Below are positions 1 to 8,974 of a stretch of 64,000 bases of DNA, in pieces (position 1 is the stretch's first letter; each line of letters starts with the position of its first letter). The translations under genes were made by a program, and so were the position numbers. Source of the stretch: Thiohalocapsa sp. (GTDB lineage Bacteria > Pseudomonadota > Gammaproteobacteria > Chromatiales > Chromatiaceae); assembly GCF_022340605.1 (NCBI RefSeq), contig NZ_JAJDNQ010000022.1, forward strand, positions 1-64,000. Direction: 5' to 3'. The notes below the pieces were generated by a model. It saw only the letters and a program-made list of their open reading frames with translations, was not told the origin of the DNA and made no database searches.

Positions 1-913
1 GCACCGGCGCGCCGAGCGCGTCCATGTCGAAGGGCTTGCAGGGCTCGATGCCGATCTTGCCCATCTTTGCCAGCATCGGCGCGTCTTCCGGGGCTGGCGG
101 CGCATCCTCGCACATGAGCCGCGTCATCCTGTCGAAGTAGCTTTTGGTGCCCATGTCGAGGATCACCTGCTGCGGCTTGTCGGTCATCGAGAAGCCCGGG
201 TTCGGGTCCATCGGTGGTGCCTCGTAGACATAGTTCGCCCTGCCTACCGCGGATAGGGGTCTGAGATCGTACTGCGCCTGCAGCGCGTTGACCGCCTTGT
301 AATCGGCCTCGGTCCCGTCCGCGTAGGTGCGGCCGAGGATGACCACGTAGCGCGTCGGGGCCTTGACATGGGTCATCCCCGCGGGTACCTCGCCGCTCCA
401 GCCCGGTCCGCTGATCAGGAAGGTCTGCGCCTGCTCGCCGGTGGTGCGGCTGCCCGCCGATTCGATCACCGGCATCCACAGGCTATACATCGGGAACAGG
501 AAGTAGCGCTTGCCCATGTCGGGATGCGAGAAGACCATCGGTTCCTTGCCGAGATCGAGCCATGCCAGCGAATAGAGCGTGTCGGCATTCGGTGCCGAGA
601 CGCCGCGATAGTCCGCCGGTGGATAACGCGGGACGTTGATGAATTGCCCCGCGGGCGCGTGCAAACCCTCCACCTTTGGCACGTTGCTCATCTGCACCCG
701 GGTGACATCGGTGGTGATCAGCGAGTAGCCATAGATGTAGGCATCCATGGCGATCGCCCTGGCCTCCTTTGGTGTCGGGGCATGTTGACGGGAACCCTGG
801 TCTGCGGCCAGAGCGCCAAAAGTGACCAACGAGAGGGCCAGCGCGAGGGCGGAGCCGCTTGACCGCAGACTCGGAGTAGCCCTGTGGGATGGGAAAAATG
901 TTCTTTGATTCAT
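1..913 (-). CDS. DUF1254-family exported protein, 3' end outside window
   Basis: About 304 N-terminal codons are present and the reading frame stays open to the left edge. The start at 913 gives a signal peptide with a hydrophobic core (ALALALSLVTFGALA) and a likely cut near residue 36, so the protein is periplasmic or secreted. Residues from about 50 on match the DUF1254 family, with stretches such as NVPRYPPADYRG, APNADTLYSLAW and KRYFLFPMY. A DUF1214 domain normally follows and would lie beyond the edge. The family has no established reaction. The gene lies downstream of the beta-barrel gene on the same strand with a hairpin between them, so the two may be partly co-transcribed. Family call is firm; function is unknown. 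Confidence 0.85.
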   Translation of the reverse strand, partial: MNQRTFFPSHRATPSLRSSGSALALALSLVTFGALAADQGSRQHAPTPKEARAIAMDAYIYGYSLITTDVTRVQMSNVPKVEGLHAPAGQFINVPRYPPADYRGVSAPNADTLYSLAWLDLGKEPMVFSHPDMGKRYFLFPMYSLWMPVIESAGSRTTGEQAQTFLISGPGWSGEVPAGMTHVKAPTRYVVILGRTYADGTEADYKAVNALQAQYDLRPLSAVGRANYVYEAPPMDPNPGFSMTDKPQQVILDMGTKSYFDRMTRLMCEDAPPAPEDAPMLAKMGKIGIEPCKPFDMDALGAPV

Positions 914-980
914 TCGACCAGGGTCTCGTTAGGTTAGCCATCTCGGGGTGAGACTGAGGCAGTCTCGAGTCTAAGGCGGG

Positions 981-1007
981 GAGGCCATGCACCCGGAGCA
1001 TGGCCTC
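981..1007 (-). terminator. 10-bp perfect stem-loop between beta-barrel and DUF1254 genes
   Basis: GAGGCCATGC and GCATGGCCTC pair perfectly around a 7-nt loop, about 40 nt past the stop of the beta-barrel gene. The U-run that should follow is poor, so it may be a leaky terminator or a transcript-stabilising hairpin between two genes of one unit. Confidence 0.45.
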
Positions 1008-1045
1008 TTCGGGAACGCGTTGGGATCGGGGGCGAAGTCGTGCAC

Positions 1046-1885
1046 TTACCAGCGGAAGCTCGCCCCCAGGGTCGGGCCGGTCATGCGTAGATCGGCATCA
1101 TTCTTGTTTTTAAAGTCGTAGGAGAGGTTGCGGATGGCGAGGTTAACCTCGCCCCAGTCGAAGGCGTATCCCACGCCGAGCAGCGCCTGCCAGGTCCGGT
1201 TCGATGATCCGGTACCGACATCCAGGTAGTAGGGCATGAACCAGCGGCCTTCACCGAGCCGGACCTGGCCCTTGATCCCGAGGATGCCGTCCCACTCGGT
1301 CAGGTTGCGGGAGCTTCGCGAGCGGGTGTCGACAACGCCGTCGGATCCAATGATGTCCAAGTTGAGTTCGGAGTCGATTCCCGCGTAGCGAAACCCAGCC
1401 AACAGATCGAGGTTGACTTTGGGGTTTTGCACCAGCGTACGGGCACCCGCCAGCGTCCAGACGGTTGCCGAGAGGCTGGTCGAGGCGCTGCGGTCGATGC
1501 TGCTCAGCGGGCGCCCATCGAGGCCGTTGATGTTACGCACGTGCGAGCGCTGATCGCCGAAATCGATGTAGATGATATCGGTGAATACCGACCAATCGCC
1601 CCTGCGTACCTCGCCGGTGGCCATGGCGCCGAACTTGAGGTTTTGCAGATAGTCGTTCGGGCCGATCTCGGTACCGGCGCTGAAATCGCCGCGGTCGGAC
1701 CCCAGCAGGTGCCCGTCGATCGTGCCGTTGATGTTGGGCAGCCAGATATAGGGCGTCAGCGAGAAGTGCCAGCCACCTTCGTAGGGATCGGCCTTATCAG
1801 CCGCGGGTGCGATGGCGGGAGACGCCGATAGGCCGAGGACCGCCAGCGCGGCGAGCATACGATGGACCGGGACAGGTATCGACAT
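1046..1885 (-). CDS. Outer-membrane beta-barrel protein, function unknown
   Basis: A 279-residue protein with a signal peptide (residues 1 to about 29, ending SASPAIAPAA). The mature part is rich in alternating hydrophobic and polar strands such as WHFSLTPYIWLPNING and RWFMPYYLDVGTGSS. It ends in GASFRW, a C-terminal aromatic typical of proteins inserted by the Bam complex. This is the layout of small OmpW/OmpA-like barrels of 8 to 12 strands. No ligand or enzyme motif is visible. The gene lies directly upstream of the DUF1254 gene on the same strand and is divergent from the AraC-type regulator. That suggests, but does not prove, that the regulator controls it. Confidence 0.7.
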   Translation of the reverse strand: MSIPVPVHRMLAALAVLGLSASPAIAPAADKADPYEGGWHFSLTPYIWLPNINGTIDGHLLGSDRGDFSAGTEIGPNDYLQNLKFGAMATGEVRRGDWSVFTDIIYIDFGDQRSHVRNINGLDGRPLSSIDRSASTSLSATVWTLAGARTLVQNPKVNLDLLAGFRYAGIDSELNLDIIGSDGVVDTRSRSSRNLTEWDGILGIKGQVRLGEGRWFMPYYLDVGTGSSNRTWQALLGVGYAFDWGEVNLAIRNLSYDFKNKNDADLRMTGPTLGASFRW

Positions 1886-2190
1886 GACCTATTTCCGTTG
1901 TCTATGACGCATGGTCGTACGTCGGTTCTGAAAGGAGTTCGCGATGGTCATCGTAGGTTTCCTCAGGGTCAGTTTCTTCTGGGATGTTGGCCGCAGCGTC
2001 CAAGGACTCGTTGGAATCGCAGCTGTGGTCGCCATATATCGACGGAATGATGCCAGGCTCTATCACCTCGGTCTGACCATGTCACGCCAATCCGCTGGAG
2101 CCCCCCGTCCGAGCCCATCACGGAGACAGACACCTGATTATTCCCGTCGTCCGGGCCCAGCATCTGATCGACTATATCGGTGTCCTCCGA

Positions 2191-3156
2191 GTGGCTGGCG
2201 TGCCGGTGCAGCGAGCGTTGGAGTGCTCGCGGCTCCCTGTTTTTATTGAACAAACACCCGATGCTTACGTCAGTTTGCGTCGCGCCCTCGACTGGGTTTG
2301 GCGCTCGAGACGCGAGGTAGGGATCATGGAGATCGGCTTCCTCGCGGGCCGCGCGGCTTCGCTCAGTACGCTGCATCCCGATTTACACCGCGCGGTGATC
2401 CGGGCTCCCACCGGACTTTCCCGCATCGAGGCCCTGTCCAACCATGTGCACCGGGAAAACAGCGCCGTAAGGATCGACATCCGCCGTGAAGGCGCCGATA
2501 GACGCGTGATTTGCGAAGTACTGGGCTTTCAGAACAGTCCTTTTGTAGGATTCGCCGAGTGGAAGGTGATCGCGGGGATCATCGATATCGTGCGCAGTGC
2601 CGCTGGATCTGATTGGCGCCCGTCCGAGATCACCTTCATCTCGCGGGGGCGGCCCTCGGACGCCACTCTGGAGGCCTACGGCAACACCCGCATCCGGACC
2701 GGCCAGCCGTGCGGTTCGGTACTCGTCGCGGCGGCAGATCTCGCGCGGCCCTGCATCGACCGGCGGTCAACCTCCGATACCGTCAACGATCCGCTGATGC
2801 CTCCGCAAACGCCATCCGGCCTGGGCGATGCCTGGGACTTCGTGAGCGCCCTGCGTGCGCTCATCCGGCCCTATCTCGCGCAGGGTCATCCGCACCTGTC
2901 TCTAGTGGCCGAGATCGTCGGTATGAGCGAACGCACCTTGCAGCGTCGGCTAGCAAAAAGCGGCTCGACCTATTCCGACATCGTCCAAGATGCGCGTTTC
3001 TCGATCGCGTCCGACCTGATGGCTGATTCCGACCTGAACATCGCCGACATTGCGTTTGCCGCCGGCTACGGGAACGCGCCGCATTTTTCCAGAGCGTTCA
3101 AGCGGCTGACGGGCATGACACCTCGCGAATATCGCGGCGGTCTGGTCTGTAGTTGA
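2191..3156 (+). CDS. AraC-family transcriptional regulator
   Basis: The C-terminal third (about residues 215-318) carries two helix-turn-helix motifs of the AraC/XylS type: LSLVAEIVGMSERTLQRRLA, then DLNIADIAFAAGYGNAPHFS followed by RAFKRLTGMTPREYR. The N-terminal part resembles the arabinose-binding-like domain found in many AraC regulators of beta-barrel and oxidoreductase genes. GTG 2191 is the first usable start. However, the frame is open from 2077, and the codons before 2191 read IIPVVRAQHLIDYIGVLRVA, which looks like the missing N-terminus of this family. Only CTG codons occur there. The real start may therefore be CTG 2134, or the true start has been lost by mutation. It is likely a local regulator of the divergent barrel gene (inference). 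Confidence 0.8.
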   Translation: MAGVPVQRALECSRLPVFIEQTPDAYVSLRRALDWVWRSRREVGIMEIGFLAGRAASLSTLHPDLHRAVIRAPTGLSRIEALSNHVHRENSAVRIDIRREGADRRVICEVLGFQNSPFVGFAEWKVIAGIIDIVRSAAGSDWRPSEITFISRGRPSDATLEAYGNTRIRTGQPCGSVLVAAADLARPCIDRRSTSDTVNDPLMPPQTPSGLGDAWDFVSALRALIRPYLAQGHPHLSLVAEIVGMSERTLQRRLAKSGSTYSDIVQDARFSIASDLMADSDLNIADIAFAAGYGNAPHFSRAFKRLTGMTPREYRGGLVCS

Positions 3157-3213
3157 CGATGGAGAGCAGGTGGGAGAGCGAGCGCCGAGTCTTAATCGTG
3201 GACACGGACCTGC

Positions 3214-4132
3214 TTGCGACGCAGCCCGACGGAGACGTCGTTGGGCTCAAGCTGCCGAGCGCTGGTGCCGGCCGAGGGGCCGGTGGCCGTGGACACATTT
3301 GGTGGCCGCGTGCATGTCGAATGGGGCCCCTCGGCGGCGGTCAGGCCGTTGGGTCAGCTCCCGTTCTTCACCGAGTTCCTGAAAGCGCACCAAGCAACTC
3401 GTTGAGCGCTTGTTGCGCGACGCCGAATGGACCGATGCCGGCCAGGGCTGGCGGGGCGCGGAGGCCAGCCTGCGCCTGTCGGGCTGGAGCCGCGCGCGCC
3501 GCGTCGTCGTGCTGCGCCGGCGCCTGGCCCGCGACCTCGCCATCGAGGACCGTGGCGAGTCCGGCCAGCCGCGCCTGAGCTTCACCGAGGTCCAGGACGA
3601 CGTGCGCCTGTACGAGTACGGCGTGCTCGTCACCTCGCTCGACGCCGAGATCCTCACCATCGCCGCACTCTACCGCGACCGCGCCGACTGCGAGAACAAC
3701 TTCGACGAGCTCAAGAACCATTGGGGCTGGGGCGGGTTCACCACCACCGACCTCAAGTGCTGTCGGATCATGGCGCGCATGACCGCGTTGGTCTACGACT
3801 GGTGGAGCATCTTCGCGCGCCCGTTTCGGGATCGGGCCGAGCCCGACAAGCACAGCGAGTCGATCACCTCCCGGCCGCTGCTGCTCAATGCCCCGGCGCG
3901 CTGCATTGACCACGCCCGCCAGCGCCGCCTCGTCATCAGCCACCACCATGCCGAGGCCGGATGGGTCGAGCGCGCCTGTCGTAACCTCGCGGCCTTCCTC
4001 CATGGCCTGCGGCTGACTGCGGAGCAGTTGACCCCGACCCAGCGCTGGTACCGCATCCTCAAGCGGGCGATGCGCAGGTACCCCCACGGCCGCCAGCTCC
4101 AGCCGCCCGACCCGCTGCCGGCGCCCGCCTGA
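3214..4132 (+). pseudogene. IS1380-family transposase with large internal deletion
   Basis: Two pieces of one DDE transposase are abutted in different frames. The first (3214 to about 3385) reads through AVDTFGGRVHVEWGPSAAV and PLGQLPFFTEFLK, the usual N-terminus. The second (from about 3389, frame shifted by +1) reads TKQLVERLLRDAEWTDAG and continues to RQLQPPDPLPAPA, the usual C-terminus. It includes the last catalytic region, YRDRADCENNFDELKNHWGW. Roughly 150-200 middle codons, including the first catalytic aspartates, are gone. A possible right end of the element is the sequence TTAACTGCTCTTTTTAGG ending at 4218. No matching left inverted repeat was found. This copy cannot move itself. 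Confidence 0.85.
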
Positions 4133-4218
4133 GCCAGCAGCGTCCGCTCGCTCACATCCTGTGCACAGCATCGGCTCGCGAAATTCGCCGGCCGAGGGGT
4201 TTAACTGCTCTTTTTAGG

Positions 4219-4567
4219 TTCACCGTTTCCGCACCGAACTGCGCTACCGCCCGATCGAATCACCGGTGGCAGAACCCCGGCCAATCCGGCCGGTGGTTTG
4301 TTAATCAGCGTCAGGGACAACACCGGCAAGGTGCTGCGGTAGTGGCGGGCTGGCATTAAGCAAGGTTTATGGTCGGACCGATATTCTTAGGCGAGGAGAT
4401 ACGGCTCGCCGCGGTCTTGGATTTCGGCGAACAGGTAGCGGTAGTCGGCGCAGGTGAGGCCGGTGAAGAGGCAGACGTAGCGCAGCCGTCTACCGCGGTC
4501 GTCCGCGCGCTTGGCAGGCGATGGTTAGGGTCGGAACTGGCAACGGCGGCTCCGCGGGCGGTGGCGA
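4219..4567. other. Stretch with no intact gene; one short coding-like scrap
   Basis: No credible full gene. On the minus strand, positions 4387-4515 are an open tail that ends in a stop and reads LRYVCLFTGLTCADYRYLF then AEIQDRGEPYLLA. It looks like the C-terminus of a lost gene, not recognised. The rest shows no structure beyond inverted GGCCAATCCGGCCGG-like sequence near 4280. Confidence 0.4.
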
Positions 4568-5457
4568 TTACCGGAGCACGTCTTCTATGCTGTCTTCGGT
4601 GAGGACCCGCCCGGACCAGCGCAGCAGGGTGTTGGAATCGGCATTCTGGATGCGGTGGCGCACAGGGTCCGGAATGGTGCCGAATTTCTGCTCAAGCTGG
4701 AACGAGAGCATGTTCGCCTCGCCGAGCTGGATGCCGCGCTGTTCGCCGATCCGCTCGCCTTCTTAGCGCATACGGGCGGAAAACGACTGCATAGTCTTGG
4801 TCTCCTCGGGATACTCGCGTGCGTATTGTTCGCGTTCTGCGTCGGTCAGGTTGGCGTAGATATCGACGAAGTCGACATATATCAGCCGTTTTTCCGGGGC
4901 AGGCACTAACTGCATCAGGCCGCGCAGCGCCGGCGCGTAGACAAGGACGCGCCCGCTCGGAGCGTAGTGCATGTTGGGCGGGTTGAGGCGGGCGACGATG
5001 TTGTCGCTGTCGCGCCAGTCCTGCCAGGGCAAGTCGGGTAGGGCGCAGGAGAGGTAGCGGAACGCCAGGTAGCGGTGCCGGTCGCAGCCTAGGATCAGTT
5101 CCTCGGGTCGCTGGCCTTGGGGGAGCAAGATGGTGACGGATACGACCTGCTCCGTCTTGAACAGCTCCGAGAGGTCCAAACAGTAGTGAGCCAGGCGGTG
5201 GATTGAGAACTTGGACTTGTCTGTTTCCTCCTCCAGTACAAACAGCACGGCTTCGCGGCGGTGGTTGGGCCGCTCCACCAGCAGCGGCACGTCCAGTTCT
5301 CGAAACCGGTCGCCGAGCCGTTCCTTCAGTCGCTCTTCGCGGATCGGAATGATGCGGACACGGTGGTCCACATTGGCGCTTCGTCGGCGGCGAAGAACCG
5401 CACCGCTTGGTGCGGCTGGTCGACAATCAGGTTCTTGAAGTTCTGGTCGTGGCTCAT
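4568..5457 (-). pseudogene. Rpn-family PD-(D/E)XK nuclease/transposase-like gene, frameshifted and stopped
   Basis: Homologous sequence runs from ATG 5457 (MSHDQNFKNLIVDQPHQAV) to TAA 4568 (ending RWSGRVLTEDSIEDVLR). Two lesions break it. Near 5370 one base is missing in AFFAADEAP-N-V, moving the frame from the N-terminal part to the part reading VRIIPIREERLKERLGDRF. At 4763-4765 an in-frame TAA follows SFSARMR; reading continues in the same frame as EGERIGEQRGIQLGEANM. The family (RpnA-E, DUF4351-like neighbours) consists of recombination-promoting nucleases that often occur in many decayed copies. An open stretch of 241 codons remains (4763-5488), so an annotation pipeline may call a false gene here. 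Confidence 0.85.
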
Positions 5458-5612
5458 CAAAGCCTGGTTGTCGTGGGACCGCTTCCACCGAGTCGCTATT
5501 GGGGCCAGCACCGCCGTTTGCGTCTCCAAGGTACCTACTGCGAAGCAGCCTGTCCTGGAGCGGCAGAATACCTGTGCCTGGTTCTTGCTGCTACGCTTGC
5601 GCGGACTCCGGC

Positions 5613-6130
5613 GGTCGCCGCCTCGGCCTGTCCGGCCGCATCGCCGCCCGTTTCCAGGCCACCGAGATCACCCCGCTCTTGGCCCTAGTGGGCCTGCTGC
5701 TCGGACTGTTCGCGATAATGGTGACGCCGCGCGAGGAAGAGCCGCAGATCAACGTCATCTTCGCTGAAGTGTTCATCCCGTTTCCGGGTGCGTCGGCGAG
5801 CGAGGTGGAGTACCTGATTGCCGGCCCGGCCGAGCAGGTGCCTTCCGAGATCAAGGGCGTCAAGCACATCTACACCGTCGGCGCGTTCGAGCAGGTGGTG
5901 CGCGTGGTGCTCGACCCGCAGGCGCTGGCCGCGCACGGCATCGACCTTGGCGACCTGCGCCGCAGCTTGCAGACCGGCAACAGCATCCGCGACGACATCG
6001 GCGTGGTGGCCGACAACACCGAGGCGCTGGTGCAGGCCGGCACCTTCCTCACCCAGCCCGATCAGATCCGCGGCCTGGCGGTGGGTCTGCGCGGCGGCCA
6101 GCCGGCGTACCCACGGCGATGGCGCAGGTC
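5613..6130 (+). pseudogene. RND efflux transporter fragment with internal deletion
   Basis: From 5613 the frame reads RRLGLSGRIAARFQATEITP then LLALVGLLLGLFAIMVTPRE, the cytoplasmic N-terminus and first membrane helix of an AcrB/HAE-type pump. At HIYTVGAFEQVVRVVLD it jumps from about residue 80 of the family to about residue 190 (DPQALAAHGIDLGDLRRSL). It then fades after GLAVGLRGGQPAY near 6105. A frameshift there would restore AQVLQ. A full pump is about 1,000 residues, so this is under a fifth of one. No start codon fits the family N-terminus. It is dead coding sequence. Confidence 0.8.
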
Positions 6131-6191
6131 CTGCAATCACCCCACCTGCGCGGCCCGCTGGGAGCGCCGGCTTTCAGCCGGCTCGCGGCGT

Positions 6192-6210
6192 GCCCGGCTC
6201 GATGCCGGGC
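6192..6210. repeat. Short palindrome GCCCGGC-TCGAT-GCCGGGC
   Basis: A perfect 7-bp inverted repeat with a 5-nt loop, in the debris after the RND fragment. The same design (GCCGGGC-type arms, short loop) recurs at 9499, 19548 and 58171. Confidence 0.5.
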
Positions 6211-6319
6211 GCGCGGCGTCAGGGCGTCGACACGCATGTAAGCTCTTGTTGAGGCGATAGGTGTTTTGGGGACACCACAGGGTCTGTCCCTCAATTCCCC
6301 AGTTTTCTTAGCGGGGTCG

Positions 6320-7858
6320 TCAGGTTCCGCAGAACGTCTGCTGCACGACCTCGTGCGGCTCGGGCGGGTTTCGATACGCTGCAAGACTCGGGTGCTCGTC
6401 GTACGGCCGCGACACGACTGCGAGCAACTGTTCCAACGGCTCCAGGTCGCCGCGTTCGGTGGCGGCGTCGATGACTTCCTGCACGCGGTGGTTGCGGGGG
6501 ATGAAGGCGGGATTGAGGGCGCGCATGCGGGTTTGGCGCTCGGTGTCGGTCTCGTGCTGTTGCGCGAGGCGGTTGCGCCATTGCTTGGCCCATGCATCGA
6601 AGGCCGTGGGGTCGGTGAAGCCGTGACGGACGGGCTCCAGGTCGGTCGGGTCTTCGAGGGTGACGTCGCTCAGGAGTCGGAAGGTGTTGGTGAAGTCGGC
6701 GCGGTGGGCGGCCATGCGCCCGAGGAGGTCCTGCACCAGGTCGTCATCTGCGGATTGGTCTGAGCCGGGTTGGTCGATGAGGCCGATCTTGGCGCGCAGG
6801 CCGCCATAATAGGCGGGGGCAAAGGCCTTGCCGTAGGCGTCCAGCGCGCTGTGGGCCTTCGTTTTCGCTTCTTCGATGTCGTCGTCCAGCAGCGGCAATA
6901 GGCAGTTGGCGAGCTGGGTGAGATTCCACAGCCCAATGCTCGGCTGCTGGCCGTAGGCGTAGCGGCCGAAGTGGTCGATGGAGCTATAGACCTGGTTGGG
7001 GTCGTATTCGTCCATGAAGGCGCAGGGGCCGTAGTCGATGGTCTCACCGGAGAGGGCCATGTTGTCGGTGTTCATGACGCCGTGGATGAAGCCCACGAGG
7101 AGCCAGCGGGCGATGAGCTCGCCCTGGCGGGTAGCGATGGCGGCGAGCAGGTGGGCATAGGGTTCGCCGCCGGCGAGGTCCGGCTCACGCAGCGTCTGAT
7201 AGTGGCGCCGGATCAGGTGGTCCGCCAGGGTGCGGACGGCTTCGATGTCGCCGCGGCGGGCGAAGTACTCGAAGGTGCCGACGCGGATGTGGCTCGCGGC
7301 GACGCGGGTGAGGATGGCGCCGGGCTCAGGGCGCTCACGGAACACGGGCTCGCCGGTGGCGACGATGGCCAGCGCGCGGGTGGTGGGGATGCCCAAGCCC
7401 TGCATGGCCTCGCCGAGGATGTATTCCCGCAGCACGGGGCCGAGCACGGCGCGGCCGTCGCCGGAGCGCGAGAAGGGCGTGCGCCCGGCACCCTTGAGCT
7501 GCACGTCCCGGCGGCGGCCGGCGCGGTCGATGACCTCGCCGAGCAAGATGGCGCGGCCGTCGCCCAGACTCGGCACGAATTGCCCGAACTGGTGCCCGGC
7601 GTAGGCCATGGCGATGGGCCGGGCGGTCGCGGGCAGGCGGTTGCCAGCGAGCATTGCGACGCCGTCCGGTCCCGCGAGCCAGTCCGCGTCCAGCCCGAGC
7701 TCTTCCACCAGCGCCTGGTTCAGTCGCAGCAGCAGCGGCTTGCGCACTGGCGCCGGATCGATGGGGGCGTAGAAGTGCTCGGGCAGCGCGGCGTAGCTGT
7801 GCTCGAAGGGCGGGATGGAGTCGGTGGTGGGGGAGGCCGCGGGCTTCGTGGCGGGCAT
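6320..7858 (-). CDS. selO: Protein adenylyltransferase SelO
   Basis: SelO is a pseudokinase-fold enzyme that transfers AMP from ATP to Ser/Thr/Tyr of target proteins and is linked to redox stress. The 512-residue product has the family landmarks: AYAGHQFGQFVPSLGDGRA, then QLKGAGRTPFSRSGDGRA with the nucleotide-binding lysine and arginines, and HGVMNTDNMALSGETIDYGP with the metal-binding Asn and Asp. It is close to the usual length of about 480-520. The start at 7858 (MPATKPA) is preceded by AGGA; a TTG at 7912 in the same frame has no such site. SelO proteins often end in a Cys near the C-terminus; here the end is VVQQTFCGT, which fits. It stands alone on this strand. Confidence 0.95.
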   Translation of the reverse strand: MPATKPAASPTTDSIPPFEHSYAALPEHFYAPIDPAPVRKPLLLRLNQALVEELGLDADWLAGPDGVAMLAGNRLPATARPIAMAYAGHQFGQFVPSLGDGRAILLGEVIDRAGRRRDVQLKGAGRTPFSRSGDGRAVLGPVLREYILGEAMQGLGIPTTRALAIVATGEPVFRERPEPGAILTRVAASHIRVGTFEYFARRGDIEAVRTLADHLIRRHYQTLREPDLAGGEPYAHLLAAIATRQGELIARWLLVGFIHGVMNTDNMALSGETIDYGPCAFMDEYDPNQVYSSIDHFGRYAYGQQPSIGLWNLTQLANCLLPLLDDDIEEAKTKAHSALDAYGKAFAPAYYGGLRAKIGLIDQPGSDQSADDDLVQDLLGRMAAHRADFTNTFRLLSDVTLEDPTDLEPVRHGFTDPTAFDAWAKQWRNRLAQQHETDTERQTRMRALNPAFIPRNHRVQEVIDAATERGDLEPLEQLLAVVSRPYDEHPSLAAYRNPPEPHEVVQQTFCGT

Positions 7859-8121
7859 GGCGTGTCCTGTGGCGATGGTCGCGGGTGGCGGTTCGGCCTG
7901 GTTGCCGACCAAATTACTCGGTTATGAGCGAGAAGGTACGGGCGGCGCTGGGGCTGCGCAACTGGTGGGCGCAGGCCTGCTGCGTGCGGGGGGCGTCCGT
8001 GTCCGGCTTCGCCGTCGTTCAGCCCGAACTACGCGGCTCAGCGGGAGCTGCGCGACTGGTGTAAAGCCGACTTCGGCACCAGGTTATGGGCCGTCCGCAA
8101 CAACACTTGACGGAGGCTCGC

Positions 8122-8820
8122 ATGCTCACCATCCGCCATGCCGAGGATCGTGGCCATGCTCACCACGGCTGGCTCGACACCTGGCACACGTTCTCGTTCT
8201 CCAGCTATTACGACCCGGCACACATGGGCGTCTCGAATCTGCGCGTCATCAATGACGATCGCATCGCGCCCGGCGGCGGCTTTCCGACCCACGGACACGA
8301 GGACATGGAGATCGTCACCTACGTGCTCGACGGCGCCCTCGAGCACAAGGACAGCATGGGCAACGGCTCGGTGATCCGCGCCGGCGAGGTGCAGTACATG
8401 GCCGCCGGCACCGGCGTGCGCCACAGCGAGTTCAACGCGTCGCGGACCGCGCCGGTGCATTTGCTCCAGATCTGGCTGCTGCCCAACGCGAAGGGCGTCG
8501 AGCCGCGCTATGCGCAGCAGACCTTTCCGGCCGAGGCCAAGCGCAACCGGCTTGCGCTGTTGGTGTCGCCGGATGGGCGCGATGGCTCCATCGCCACCCA
8601 CCAGGACGCGCTGCTGTTTGCGACGCTGCCGGACGATGAGACGGCCGTGGAGTATCAGCTTGCGCCGGATCGGCGGGGCTACATGCATGTGGCCCGTGGT
8701 CGGGCACGTGTCAACGGCAGCGCGCTCGGCGCCGGCGACGGGGCGCGGCTCGCGGCCGGTGAGCAGGTGACCATCGCGGGCGTGGATGCGGGCGAGGTGC
8801 TGTTGTTCGATCTGCCTTGA
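8122..8820 (+). CDS. Pirin-family cupin protein (YhhW-like)
   Basis: A 232-residue bicupin of the pirin family. The N-terminal cupin holds the metal ligands in GGFPTHGHEDMEIVTYVLDG and GTGVRHSEFN, which are the usual His/His/His/Glu set. Some relatives have quercetin 2,3-dioxygenase activity in vitro; the in vivo role is uncertain. The start at 8122 is chosen because GGAGG lies 6-10 nt upstream. An upstream in-frame ATG at 8086 adds 12 residues unlike the family. It is divergent from selO across a gap of about 260 bp in which no further gene was seen. Confidence 0.92.
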   Translation: MLTIRHAEDRGHAHHGWLDTWHTFSFSSYYDPAHMGVSNLRVINDDRIAPGGGFPTHGHEDMEIVTYVLDGALEHKDSMGNGSVIRAGEVQYMAAGTGVRHSEFNASRTAPVHLLQIWLLPNAKGVEPRYAQQTFPAEAKRNRLALLVSPDGRDGSIATHQDALLFATLPDDETAVEYQLAPDRRGYMHVARGRARVNGSALGAGDGARLAAGEQVTIAGVDAGEVLLFDLP

Positions 8821-8974
8821 CGCTCGTCGGCCTCCGACCGGCCGGCAGCGTGGACCGGTGGTGGGCGTTTCCGTCGGCGCTGGGCGTGCTGGGGCCTTGA
8901 GCCAACTCCATTGCACGGGGCAGGGGAATGGTTGTAGTGTCCTGGTTTCGCTTCGCCACTCAGATGAACTGCCG

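Noticed and set aside
4763-5488. A 241-residue open frame as an intact Rpn-type gene
   Set aside because: Its first 30 residues are out of frame with the family N-terminus and its C-terminus is cut by TAA; homologous sequence continues on both sides.
5499-5612. The stretch before the RND fragment as its N-terminus
   Set aside because: Residues before RRLGLSGRIAARF do not resemble the pump family; they are read out of the opposite-strand Rpn region and adjoining DNA.
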